A stretch of DNA of 11,344 nt, from positions 1-11,344 of the forward strand of contig DASXTB010000287.1 in NCBI GenBank assembly GCA_036505615.1. Direction: 5' to 3'. The notes under the pieces are model-generated. The model was not told where the DNA came from. It ran no database searches and saw nothing but the letters and a program-made list of their open reading frames with translations. Positions 1 through 6,422 of this stretch are shown here, one piece after another; the stretch's first letter is position 1; each line of letters starts with the position of its first letter. This DNA comes from DASXTB01 sp036505615 (lineage in GTDB: Bacteria > Acidobacteriota > UBA6911 > JACQSX01). The position numbers and the translations under genes are program-made.

Positions 1-906
1 CATCGCTTCCTGCTCTTTCGCCAGGAAATAGGCCTGATCGAGCGTCACTTCCCTAAAGCGAACTAAATGGCCGATCCAAAGCTGGGCCGCCTTGGGGAGA
101 TCGGCCCGAATCACATAGCCGATGCGGGGATAGCCTCCGACACTCTGGCGATCTGCCATCAGCAGTATCGGTTCACCACTGAACGGTATTTGAATCGTCC
201 CGGGAAGGATTGCTTCGGAAATCAAATCGGCGGCGACGCTGGCTGCTATAGAAGGCCCCTGCAATCGATATCCCATGCGATTGGAATGCTCGCTGACGCG
301 GTACCGTCCCGATTTGAAGCCGGCCATGGAAGTTTCCTCAAAGAGAAGCTGTTGTTCCCGAACAAAACGGAGCTCGAAAGGATTTGAGTATTGGCGAAAG
401 AAATCGACGCGAACTCTACCCGAATATTCGCCGCTCTGTTCCCCCATTTCCAGCGCTAAACCCGCCCTAAGAGGTTTACCATCTACGCCGCCAAATCCGC
501 TGTCTAAGTCCGTAGAAGCGCTCCCTAGGATGCGATCAATCCTAAACCCGCCCGGCACTGCCAAATAACAACGTGAACCTTGACGGCGGGCGCCGAATCG
601 CAAGGCCTCGCCCTTCCTGGCCACGAATGCCTGCCAGACGTCGATCCTTCGATCTCCCAGCATCGGTGTCAGATTTGCCCCGGCAAGCGCGAAGCACGTT
701 TCTTGATGAAATTCAATTTCGGGGCCGACTGTGGTGATTTCCAGCGCCGGCAAACCATCGTCATTTCCCAGCAATCGATTCGAAACTCGGAAGGCAAGAG
801 GGTCCATCGCGCCGGAAGGAGGGACGCCGAAGCGGCCCAGACCCACTCGCCCCAGGTCCTGTATGGTGGTAAGCAGTCCTGGCTTGCGAATCGTGATCGA
901 GGGCAT
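1..906 (-). CDS. pxpC: 5-oxoprolinase subunit C (PxpC/KipA family), 3' end off the window
   Basis: Large-component subunit of the bacterial ATP-dependent 5-oxoprolinase PxpABC, which hydrolyses 5-oxo-L-proline (pyroglutamate) to L-glutamate in the cytoplasm; also called the biotin-dependent carboxyltransferase-like or KipA family. The minus strand stays open for 302 codons from ATG at 904-906 to the window edge. Family-typical motifs I can read are QDLGR (residues 16-20), GVPPSGAMD (27-35), AVPGG (116-120) and ILPGTIQIP followed by ADRQSVGGYPRIGYV (233-265). Family members are roughly 310-330 residues, so only a short C-terminus should be missing. The start overlaps the pxpA stop as ATGA (903-906 region), the usual sign of translational coupling. 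Gene order pxpB-pxpA-pxpC supports the assignment. The sequence alone cannot exclude a related urea-amidolyase-like activity. Confidence 0.93.
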   Translation of the reverse strand, partial: MPSITIRKPGLLTTIQDLGRVGLGRFGVPPSGAMDPLAFRVSNRLLGNDDGLPALEITTVGPEIEFHQETCFALAGANLTPMLGDRRIDVWQAFVARKGEALRFGARRQGSRCYLAVPGGFRIDRILGSASTDLDSGFGGVDGKPLRAGLALEMGEQSGEYSGRVRVDFFRQYSNPFELRFVREQQLLFEETSMAGFKSGRYRVSEHSNRMGYRLQGPSIAASVAADLISEAILPGTIQIPFSGEPILLMADRQSVGGYPRIGYVIRADLPKAAQLWIGHLVRFREVTLDQAYFLAKEQEAM

Positions 907-1685
907 CAGGCGAGCCAGTGAGCCAAGGGCGCGATTTCAAGGCCGGATTCTTTTAGCGCTTTGTGTATCCGTTCAATAAACGAAACTGCCTTTGGATTGT
1001 CTCCGTGGAGGCATATCGTATCGGCGCGAATGGAGATCCATTGGCCGGTTACGGCCTGCACTCTTTTTTCGCGAACCATGGTGACGACGCGTGCTGCGGC
1101 CTCCGTGGGATCCTCTACAAAAGCATGTGCCTCACGCCGGGATGTCAGAGAACCGTCCGGCTGATAGGTCCTGTCAGCGAAGACCTCTGCTGCAAACCGC
1201 ACCCGGAACCTGCGCGCCGCATTCTCCATTTCAGAGAGAGGAAGACCGACAAAAATCAGGCCTTGATCATAATCGCGCGTGGCTTTCACCAGAGCCTCAG
1301 CTAAAGGAGCACTGCCTACGGCCATGTTATACAGCGCGCCATGGGGTTTTACATGCTGCAGCTTCAGGCCTTCACGCCGGGCAAAAGCATCCAGCGCCCC
1401 GATCTGATAAAGCACCAGATCATAGGCTTCTTCGGCAGAAACATCCATGTTGCGGCGACCGAAGCCGGGCAGATCGGGAAATCCCGGATGTGCGCCCACG
1501 GCCACTTTTTTCCGGCGAGCCAGTTCGGCCGTTCGCCGCATGGTTGCCGGATCTCCGGCATGAAATCCACATGCTATGTTGGCAGAGGTGATGAAATCCA
1601 TCACCTGCTCATCAAATCCAAGCTGATAGCGCCCGAAGCTTTCACCGAGATCACAATTCAAATCAACTTTCAGCGTGTGCGGCAT
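906..1685 (-). CDS. pxpA: 5-oxoprolinase subunit A (PxpA, LamB/YcsF family)
   Basis: Subunit of the PxpABC 5-oxoprolinase that recycles 5-oxoproline, an unavoidable damage product of glutamine and glutamate, to glutamate using ATP. The 259-residue protein opens with the LamB/YcsF signature VDLNCDLGESFG (residues 7-18), then NIACGFHAGD (36-45), VGAHPGFPD (63-71) and VKPHGALYN (112-120), all highly typical; the acidic and histidine residues in these loops are thought to build the active site. Length fits the family (about 245-260). The ATG at 1683-1685 has a modest GGATG-like upstream purine stretch. It is coupled to pxpC by an ATGA overlap, but separated from pxpB by about 197 nt containing a long inverted repeat, which is unusual for this operon and could uncouple expression of pxpB from that of pxpA-pxpC. 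Confidence 0.95.
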   Translation of the reverse strand: MPHTLKVDLNCDLGESFGRYQLGFDEQVMDFITSANIACGFHAGDPATMRRTAELARRKKVAVGAHPGFPDLPGFGRRNMDVSAEEAYDLVLYQIGALDAFARREGLKLQHVKPHGALYNMAVGSAPLAEALVKATRDYDQGLIFVGLPLSEMENAARRFRVRFAAEVFADRTYQPDGSLTSRREAHAFVEDPTEAAARVVTMVREKRVQAVTGQWISIRADTICLHGDNPKAVSFIERIHKALKESGLEIAPLAHWLA

Positions 1686-1732
1686 AGTTCATCCAGTCCA
1701 GTCGAGTGCTCGTTGCGCGAGTAAGAACTTCT

Positions 1733-1844
1733 TTACCACCAAGGACACCAAGGACACGGCGCCGGCGAAGGACAGCTTGGCTTGAGCTCTACTATCCCTG
1801 CCTGCCCCTCGTCGGCGCCGTGTCCTTGGTGTCCTTGGTGGTAA
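1733..1844. repeat. 32-bp perfect inverted repeat between pxpB and pxpA (CCTTGGTGTCCTTGGTGGT family)
   Basis: The left arm 1733-1764 and the right arm 1813-1844 are exact reverse complements over 32 bp, with a 48-nt loop. Each arm contains two direct copies of ACCAAGGAC and ends in the palindrome CGGCGCCG. The arms belong to a style of intergenic repeat (CCTTGGTGTCCTTGGTGG) that I know from many environmental bacterial genomes, where it yields spurious TTKDTKDTK-like translations. Because pxpB and pxpA lie on the same strand, a pxpB-A transcript would contain this as a very stable hairpin. No oligo-U run follows in either direction, so it is not a classical intrinsic terminator. It could be an RNA-processing site, an attenuator, or just an inserted repeat. 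Confidence 0.9.
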
Positions 1845-1882
1845 GAATTCCACGCACGAACTGGCGCAACTAAGTGCTACTG

Positions 1883-2611
1883 TCACTTCCCGCCGAGCTC
1901 TCGGTACGCGTCTCCGTCAATTGAAAAGAATTTCACTGTATCGCCGGGAAGGATGCGAAAACAACTCTCCGGGCGAAACGACGCAGCGTCACGCGCCTCC
2001 GGGGTCAAATTAAATATTCGCAGCGGGGTGCGTCCCACAATACGCCAGCCGCCAGGGCTTTTTACCGGATAAATCCCAGTCTGCTTACCACCGATCCCCA
2101 CTGATCCGGCGGCCACTTCCAGACGCGGAGCCGCATGACGGGGTGTCCAGAGCCGGCGATCTAATCCTCCCAGGAACGGAAAACCAGGTTTGAATCCAAG
2201 CATGTAGACCAGGTAGTCGGGCGCTGTGTGTAATGCGACGAATTCTTCAATGGAGAGCTGCTTAGACTTTGCCAGATCTTCCAGGTCGGGAGCTACGTCG
2301 GGAGAATACCAAACAGGAATTTCTACCAAATGGTGCGAGATCGGCCGCTTTGGAATCTGATGGAGATTTTGCTTGATCCAGGAGCAAACCTCATCGGCTT
2401 GAATCTTCAAGCAGTCGTACAAGACCAGAATTGAGAGATAACTTGGAATCGAGTCGATCAGCCAATCCGGCTTCTTCTCATCGAGTATCTCCAAGCAGGC
2501 GAATATCCTTTCATGGGCTTGTGCAGAGATGTCATTACCAAAGCGAATGAAAAACCCCTCGTCGCCGGCCGGATAGATCTCGCTGTAAGGGGCGGCCTGG
2601 TCGTTAGTCAT
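1883..2611 (-). CDS. pxpB: 5-oxoprolinase subunit B (PxpB/KipI family)
   Basis: Partner of PxpC in the ATP-dependent 5-oxoprolinase; the family is also known from the Bacillus sporulation-kinase inhibitor KipI, but in a pxpABC setting 5-oxoprolinase is the sound call. The 242-residue protein carries the carboxyltransferase domain C/D signature: YMLGFKPGFPFLGGLD (residues 136-151), PRLEVAAGSVGIGGKQTGIYP (162-182 region) and SPGGWRIVGRTPL (185-197). Its N-terminal part (about 10-90) fits the variable KipI N-domain. It is the first gene of the operon. The ATG at 2609-2611 has no convincing Shine-Dalgarno sequence on its own strand. The start lies only 48 bp from the divergently transcribed rmuC, so both promoters must share this gap. 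Confidence 0.93.
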   Translation of the reverse strand: MTNDQAAPYSEIYPAGDEGFFIRFGNDISAQAHERIFACLEILDEKKPDWLIDSIPSYLSILVLYDCLKIQADEVCSWIKQNLHQIPKRPISHHLVEIPVWYSPDVAPDLEDLAKSKQLSIEEFVALHTAPDYLVYMLGFKPGFPFLGGLDRRLWTPRHAAPRLEVAAGSVGIGGKQTGIYPVKSPGGWRIVGRTPLRIFNLTPEARDAASFRPESCFRILPGDTVKFFSIDGDAYRELGGK

Positions 2612-2618
2612 TTGAACG

Positions 2619-2648
2619 TTGTCAACCGTGCGCGGGCGTCAGTATAAT
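2619..2648 (+). promoter_or_regulatory. Candidate sigma-70-type promoter for rmuC-lpxA
   Basis: TTGTCA at 2619-2624 (5 of 6 matches to TTGACA) and a perfect TATAAT at 2643-2648 are separated by 18 bp. Transcription would start near 2655, leaving only about 5 nt before the rmuC ATG at 2660, so the mRNA would be leaderless or nearly so. Read on the other strand the same -10 block gives TATACT, a plausible -10 for pxpB with a leader of about 24 nt, so the divergent promoters may overlap. The -35 for the pxpB side is poor. These are consensus matches only. Confidence 0.5.
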
Positions 2649-2659
2649 CCGCAAAGAAG

Positions 2660-3979
2660 ATGGATTACACCCTTCCCATTGTATTTCTGACGGTAGGCCT
2701 GCTGTTGGGAGGATTATCAGCTTCGCTCCTTTTCCGAACCAAGGCCGCCATTCTGACCGAACGGCTGGAGCAGCAACGAAAGACGGCGGAGAGTCAACTT
2801 GCGTTGCTCAACAACGCGCGGCAGGAACTTTCGAATGCCTTCAAAGCACTTTCCGCCGAGGTGCTGGAGAGCAGCAACCGTTCCTTCCTGCAGTTGGCCG
2901 AAACCAAGCTGGGAAAATTTCATGAACAGGCGCAGTGGGACCTGGAGAAACGGCAGCAAGCCATCAGCGAAATGGTAAAGCCGGTGAGCGAGTCGCTCCA
3001 AAAAGTAGATTCCAGGATTCATGAGATTGAAAAAGCGCGCATCGGAGCCTACGAATCGCTGGCTCAACAGGTCCGTTCTCTCCTGGAGACCGAAAACCAG
3101 CTTCGCTCGGAAACGTCGAATCTTGTAAAGGCGCTTCGCGCGCCCGTCGTCCGGGGACGCTGGGGAGAGATCCAGCTCCGGCGCGTGGTTGAAATGGCAG
3201 GCATGCTGAATCACTGCGATTTCAGGGAGCAGCAGAGCGCGGAGACCGATGATGGGCGGCTTCGCCCTGACCTGCTGGTGCGCCTGCCGGCAAACAAGAA
3301 TATTGTCGTCGATGCCAAGACTCCTCTCTCGGCCTACCTGGAAGCAATCGAAGCTCAGGATGACGAGACCCGCAAAGCCAAGCTCAAGGACCATGCCCGG
3401 CAGATCCGCGACCGCATCACGTCGCTCAGCAGGAAAGCTTACTGGGACCAATTCCAGCCGGCGCCTGAATTTGTGATCCTGTTCCTGCCCGGCGAAACAT
3501 TCTTTAGCGCGGCGCTGGAACAGGACCCGGCGTTGATTGAGGCAGGCGTGCAGCAGCGCGTCATCCTTGCAACACCCACCACGTTGATCGCCCTTCTTCG
3601 AACCGTCGCCTATGGCTGGCGCCAGGAGAGGCTGGCTCAGAACGCTCAGGAAATCAGCAATCTGGGCCGCGATCTGTACAAACGCATCGTACAGATGGTC
3701 GATCACTGGGCGCGGCTTGGCAAGAGCCTGGGAAGCGCTATTCAGGCGTATAACGAAGCCGTCGGATCACTGGAGTCCCGCGTCTTGGTCAAGGCGCGAA
3801 AATTCAAGGAATTGGAAGCAACGTCCACCGACCTGCAGATTGAGCCGCTCATACCAGTCGACCACATGCCGCGAAGTGTCCAAATACCTGAGCTGTCGCC
3901 CTCGGCCGAGGACAATGCTGGAGATGCTCAGGAGGAAGCGGCGGCCGTCGGCATGAAATCAGAATTACCTTCCATTTAG
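2660..3979 (+). CDS. rmuC: DNA recombination protein RmuC homolog, membrane anchored
   Basis: RmuC family proteins limit recombination at inverted repeats and are predicted to be nucleases of the PD-(D/E)XK kind. The 439-residue protein has an N-terminal membrane anchor (about 4-25, PIVFLTVGLLLGGLSASLLF), a long coiled-coil stretch (about 28-160, many Q, E, K and L), and then the RmuC domain. Diagnostic segments are VRGRWGEIQLRRVVEMAGM (164-182), RPDLLVRLP (202-210) and IVVDAKTPLSAY (215-226); E170, D204, D218 and K220 could make up a PD-(D/E)XK-like site. Length is typical. The C-terminus beyond about 395 is acidic and low in complexity. A near-consensus promoter lies immediately upstream with a very short leader. 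lpxA follows after one base, so the two are probably co-transcribed. The family's link to inverted repeats is notable in a window rich in them, but this is probably coincidence. Confidence 0.93.
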   Translation: MDYTLPIVFLTVGLLLGGLSASLLFRTKAAILTERLEQQRKTAESQLALLNNARQELSNAFKALSAEVLESSNRSFLQLAETKLGKFHEQAQWDLEKRQQAISEMVKPVSESLQKVDSRIHEIEKARIGAYESLAQQVRSLLETENQLRSETSNLVKALRAPVVRGRWGEIQLRRVVEMAGMLNHCDFREQQSAETDDGRLRPDLLVRLPANKNIVVDAKTPLSAYLEAIEAQDDETRKAKLKDHARQIRDRITSLSRKAYWDQFQPAPEFVILFLPGETFFSAALEQDPALIEAGVQQRVILATPTTLIALLRTVAYGWRQERLAQNAQEISNLGRDLYKRIVQMVDHWARLGKSLGSAIQAYNEAVGSLESRVLVKARKFKELEATSTDLQIEPLIPVDHMPRSVQIPELSPSAEDNAGDAQEEAAAVGMKSELPSI

Positions 3980-3980
3980 A

Positions 3981-4796
3981 ATGAAGACGGATGTCTTGAT
4001 TCACCCCGCCGCGCTGGTATCCGCAGAGGCTCACTTGGAGGCAGGAGTTTGCGTTGGACCTTTCGCAGTGATTGAGGGAAAAACGCGCATCGGCTCCGGA
4101 AGCCAGATCGGCGCCCATGCCGTGATCAAGCGATTCACCAGCATCGGCCGGGACAACAGGATCCATGAACATGTCATCCTGGGGGGAGAACCTCAGGATG
4201 TGCATTTTCAGGGCGAAGAGAGCAGGCTGGAGATAGGAGACAACAACATCATTCGTGAAGGCGTCACAATCCACCGAGCCACGGGCAAGGATCAGGCAAC
4301 GCGGGTTGGCGATGACAATTTTCTGATGGGTTACGCTCACCTGGCGCACAATTGCGAGATTTCAGACCATGTGACCGTCGCAAATAACGGGACGCTGGCC
4401 GGCCATGTAAGGCTAGAAAGCGGCGCATTCATCTCCGGTGGTGTGGTCATTCATCAGTACTGCCGGATCGGGCGGATCGCCATGGTGGGAGGCAACAGCA
4501 AAATTGTCCAAGATGTGCTTCCCTTTTTTATCACCGATGGAGTTCCGGGCCGAGTCCGGGGGGTGAATGTGGTGGGTCTGAGGCGCGCGGGAATAAGGGC
4601 AAGCCAGCTCAAAGTCCTGAAGGAAGCCTACCATATACTTTTGACCCGAGGTATGCCTCTAGAGGAAGCGCTGGAGAAGATGTCGCAACTGGACGAGCCG
4701 CTGGTAAAGGAGCTGATAGCTTTTGCGAGGGCCTCTGAGCGCGGATTCTGCCATGCTGAACGCCGAGGCGATGAAGCCGCAAATGGAGCCGAATAA
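3981..4796 (+). CDS. lpxA: Acyl-ACP--UDP-N-acetylglucosamine O-acyltransferase (LpxA)
   Basis: Catalyses the first step of lipid A synthesis: transfer of a 3-hydroxyacyl chain from ACP to the 3-OH of UDP-GlcNAc, in the cytoplasm, as a trimer. The 271-residue protein is a left-handed beta helix of hexapeptide repeats followed by a helical C-terminal domain from about 195. Recognised segments are ILGGEPQDVHFQGE (66-79), MGYAHLAHNC (116-125), LAGHV (139-143), HQYCRIG (158-164) and MVGGNSKIVQDV (168-179). His123 lines up with catalytic His125 of the E. coli enzyme. Gly171 lines up with E. coli Gly173, the chain-length ruler residue, so a longer acyl chain is expected rather than C10 (inference). 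It follows rmuC by 1 nt. The usual partners lpxD, fabZ and lpxB are not adjacent in this window. Confidence 0.95.
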   Translation: MKTDVLIHPAALVSAEAHLEAGVCVGPFAVIEGKTRIGSGSQIGAHAVIKRFTSIGRDNRIHEHVILGGEPQDVHFQGEESRLEIGDNNIIREGVTIHRATGKDQATRVGDDNFLMGYAHLAHNCEISDHVTVANNGTLAGHVRLESGAFISGGVVIHQYCRIGRIAMVGGNSKIVQDVLPFFITDGVPGRVRGVNVVGLRRAGIRASQLKVLKEAYHILLTRGMPLEEALEKMSQLDEPLVKELIAFARASERGFCHAERRGDEAANGAE

Positions 4797-4816
4797 ACGC
4801 TGGAAACCTCAACCCA

Positions 4817-5111
4817 AAGGGCGCGAAGAAAAACCCAAAAAAACGACCGATCACGTTCACGATCACGTCCACGTCAACGGCTACGGCCACGCCTGACGTA
4901 TCTAATTCGCCGATCCTGTTGCTCCAGCAGGGCCGCCCCTCATTGAGTGTGTCGTTTTGATGCTGACCAAGATGGTCAAATTCCGACTGATGTTCCGTCG
5001 AGCTGTAAGCTCGTGGACCTGGACGCGGACGTGGCCGTGGTCGTGGACGTGGACGTGAACGGCTGTTAATCCCGTTTTAGGCGCGTAATCTCCGTGTTTC
5101 TTCGCGCCCTT
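4817..5111. repeat. Outer 15-bp inverted repeat bracketing hexamer array 1
   Basis: AAGGGCGCGAAGAAA at 4817-4831 is exactly complementary to TTTCTTCGCGCCCTT at 5097-5111, 265 nt apart. The right copy continues as TAGCGTTGAG; the left outer flank CTCAACCC still roughly matches. The right copy resembles the widespread intergenic repeat CTTCGCGCCCTTAGCGTT and is related in style to the arms at 1733-1764 and 1813-1844. Together with the hexamer arms inside, it makes the 419-bp lpxA-tonB gap (4797-5215) one large imperfect palindrome. No other gene is seen in that gap. Confidence 0.75.
4849..5060 (-). repeat. Hexamer-array inverted-repeat element, copy 1
   Basis: Bases 4849-4890 are seven hexamers of the form GNNNAC (GATCAC, GTTCAC, GATCAC, GTCCAC, GTCAAC, GGCTAC, GGCCAC). 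Bases 5013-5060 are eight hexamers of the complementary type (GTGGAC, CTGGAC, GCGGAC, GTGGCC, GTGGTC, GTGGAC, GTGGAC, GTGAAC). The arms can pair into a long imperfect stem. The 114-nt spacer contains a small perfect hairpin, TGACCA-AGA-TGGTCA (4964-4978). Read on the minus strand, the second arm begins CAGGCGTGG, ends CGTGATCGG and is followed by seven T (complement of A at 4836-4842), the same order as copy 2 at 7389-7544 on the plus strand. I therefore orient this copy as minus. The element could be a structured RNA with a terminator-like end or a mobile repeat. Confidence 0.8.
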
Positions 5112-5205
5112 AGCGTTGAGATTTTTCCCCGCGTAAGGGACCAATCGCTCAGGCTCTTAAATCTCTCGAGACGGAACTTCTGCATCCTGCTGGTGTCTTT
5201 GGTGC

Positions 5206-5211
5206 AGGAGG
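5206..5211 (+). promoter_or_regulatory. Strong Shine-Dalgarno of tonB, inside a small hairpin
   Basis: AGGAGG sits 4 nt before the tonB ATG at 5216 and fixes that start. The segment TCCTGC (5185-5190) is complementary to GCAGGA (5204-5209), with a 13-nt loop, so part of the ribosome site could be masked in the mRNA. A regulatory role is only a possibility. Confidence 0.7.
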
Positions 5212-5215
5212 ACCC

Positions 5216-5974
5216 ATGTTTGAATCCGCCATTCTGGAAGGTAATCTGAAAACGAGATCACGCCAATCGACCTTCTTACTTTCCGTTGTGCTTCATCTTG
5301 CCGTGATAATCGCGCTGATCGTTGTTCCTCTGGTTTTCATCCAACCGCTGCCGGAAATACCGCCGCTGTTAGTACCCATCATTTTGACCCCGCTGCCTGC
5401 GCCACCACCTGCCAGCTCCAACGCGAAGGCCGGAGCCGCGACAAAACCCAAGATCGCAATAGAGGATTCGTTCGTTGCCCCGCCTCGTGTGCCCGATCGT
5501 CTGCCTGAGCCGGTTCCAGCCGATGTGCCGGATCTTTCCCAATTAGTATCAGGCGATTACTCTGGACCGAAAGGTGTGACTCCAGGGGCGGGGCCGGGCG
5601 GGCCAGGTGGATCCAATGCGGTGGTGGTTGGTGCTCCGCCTGTCGTCCGTCTCCCGCCTCCGCCCGCACCTTTACCTCAGCGCCGCGCTCCCATCCGGGT
5701 TTCCAGTGGCGCCATTGCAGCAAAACTAATTGACCGCGTGGATCCGATCTATCCGCCCCTGGCGCGTCAGGCGCGAGTGCAAGGAATCGTGGTACTGCAA
5801 ATCCTGGTGGACGAACAAGGCAACGTGCGCGAAGTTACTGTAATTAGTGGCCATGCCCTGTTGAACCAGGCGGCAATCGACGCAGTGCAACAGTGGCGCT
5901 ATACGCCAACCTACCTGAATGGTGCCCCTGTTGCAGTGAAGGCGACAATAACAGTCAACTTCGTGCTGCGGTGA
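5216..5974 (+). CDS. tonB: Energy transducer TonB family protein
   Basis: Inner-membrane-anchored periplasmic protein that passes proton-motive force from ExbB-ExbD to TonB-dependent outer-membrane receptors. The 252-residue protein has a cytoplasmic N-terminus (1-19), one membrane helix (about 20-42, FLLSVVLHLAVIIALIVV), a long proline-rich periplasmic linker (about 43-165, with runs such as PLPAPPPA and LPPPPAPLP), and a C-terminal TonB domain (about 172-252). The C-domain shows DPIYPPLARQARVQG (176-190), LVDEQGNV (197-204) and WRYTPTYLNGAPV (227-239). Ser23 and His27 keep the SxxxH spacing of the E. coli TonB membrane helix (Ser16, His20), supporting real energy coupling. No exbB or exbD is nearby. 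Acidobacteria and similar groups carry many TonB paralogues, so the partner receptor cannot be named. Confidence 0.9.
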   Translation: MFESAILEGNLKTRSRQSTFLLSVVLHLAVIIALIVVPLVFIQPLPEIPPLLVPIILTPLPAPPPASSNAKAGAATKPKIAIEDSFVAPPRVPDRLPEPVPADVPDLSQLVSGDYSGPKGVTPGAGPGGPGGSNAVVVGAPPVVRLPPPPAPLPQRRAPIRVSSGAIAAKLIDRVDPIYPPLARQARVQGIVVLQILVDEQGNVREVTVISGHALLNQAAIDAVQQWRYTPTYLNGAPVAVKATITVNFVLR

Positions 5975-5992
5975 GGACAATCGGCGAGCCGT

Positions 5993-6015
5993 AGGGCGCA
6001 CGCGCCGTGCGCCCT
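5993..6015. terminator. 10-bp GC-rich hairpin just after tonB
   Basis: AGGGCGCACG (5993-6002), a CGC loop and CGTGCGCCCT (6006-6015) form a perfect stem 18 nt after the tonB stop codon. No T-run follows, so this may be a 3'-end stabiliser or a repeat-family hairpin rather than an intrinsic terminator. A second hairpin, GAGACGGCC-TGAG-GGCCGTCTC, follows at 6043-6064. Confidence 0.4.
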
Positions 6016-6071
6016 CTGGAGGCTGGACATTTTAGTAGTGGAGAGACGGCCTGAGGGCCGTCTCAAGTCTC

Positions 6072-6358
6072 AAGGCCGCTTCCAGCGGCCTTTCCCGAAG
6101 GGTCCCAGCCCCGGCCTTTCCAGGCCGGGGTGCAAAGCGCGAGCATAATCATTAGCCTCGAGGCCGTTTCAACGGCCTTCTTCTCCAGGCCAGTCGGCGT
6201 TTACGCCGACATAACTGACCGTCTAATATTCGATGGCTAAAGCCGATTGCTTGGAAGGCCGGTGAACCGGCCTTGGATAAATTTGGATTGCGCTGCACCC
6301 CCGGCCTGGAAAGGCCGGGGCTATAGACCCTTTGGGAAAGGCCGCTGAAAGCGGCCTC
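6072..6358. repeat. Mirror-symmetric cluster of about eight palindromic hairpins
   Basis: This region fills most of the 448-bp gap between tonB and the secreted-protein gene. Hairpins, in order: AAGGCCGCT/AGCGGCCTT (6072-6092), CCCCGGCCT/AGGCCGGGG (6109-6130), AGGCCGTT/AACGGCCT (6161-6178), GTCGGCGT/ACGCCGAC (6193-6210), GGCT/AGCC (6235-6244), AAGGCCGGT/ACCGGCCTT (6255-6274), CCCCGGCCT/AGGCCGGGG (6299-6320) and AGGCCGCT/AGCGGCCT (6339-6357). The second half is an inverted copy of the first: 6109-6130 is the exact reverse complement of 6299-6320, and 6074-6130 matches the complement of 6299-6356 with only a few changes. The inner pairs match more loosely around a centre near 6217. No gene is seen here. 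Such palindromes are common between genes in acidobacterial genomes (general knowledge). Confidence 0.88.
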
Positions 6359-6422
6359 CAAACGTGCTGGAGAGCCGACGCCCCGTAACTTACAACTCTT
6401 TACCGCCTTCAAGACATGGCGC

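Noticed and set aside
1689..1886. Minus-strand frame of 65 codons between pxpB and pxpA.
   Set aside because: It consists of the inverted repeat and its loop (PPRTPRTRRRR on one arm), with no family features.
2717..3706. Long 329-codon frame antisense to rmuC.
   Set aside because: It is the shadow of a well-supported RmuC coding sequence, with no recognisable motifs.
4753..4896. A 47-residue open frame overlapping the lpxA end, finishing in DHVHDHVHVNGYGHA.
   Set aside because: It has no Shine-Dalgarno sequence. Its His-rich tail is the hexamer arm read in frame (6 bp equals two codons). The matching arm at 7389-7430 reads similarly but has no start codon, so the conservation is of DNA, not protein.
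4902..5144. Minus-strand 80-codon frame with VHVHVHDHGHVRVQVHE.
   Set aside because: The Val-His run is the hexamer array and the KGAKKHG part is the flanking intergenic repeat. There is no recognisable domain.
6072..6358. Insertion sequence bounded by inverted repeats.
   Set aside because: There is no transposase frame inside, the inverted arms are made of internal hairpins, and I could not find a clear target-site duplication. A non-autonomous element remains possible.
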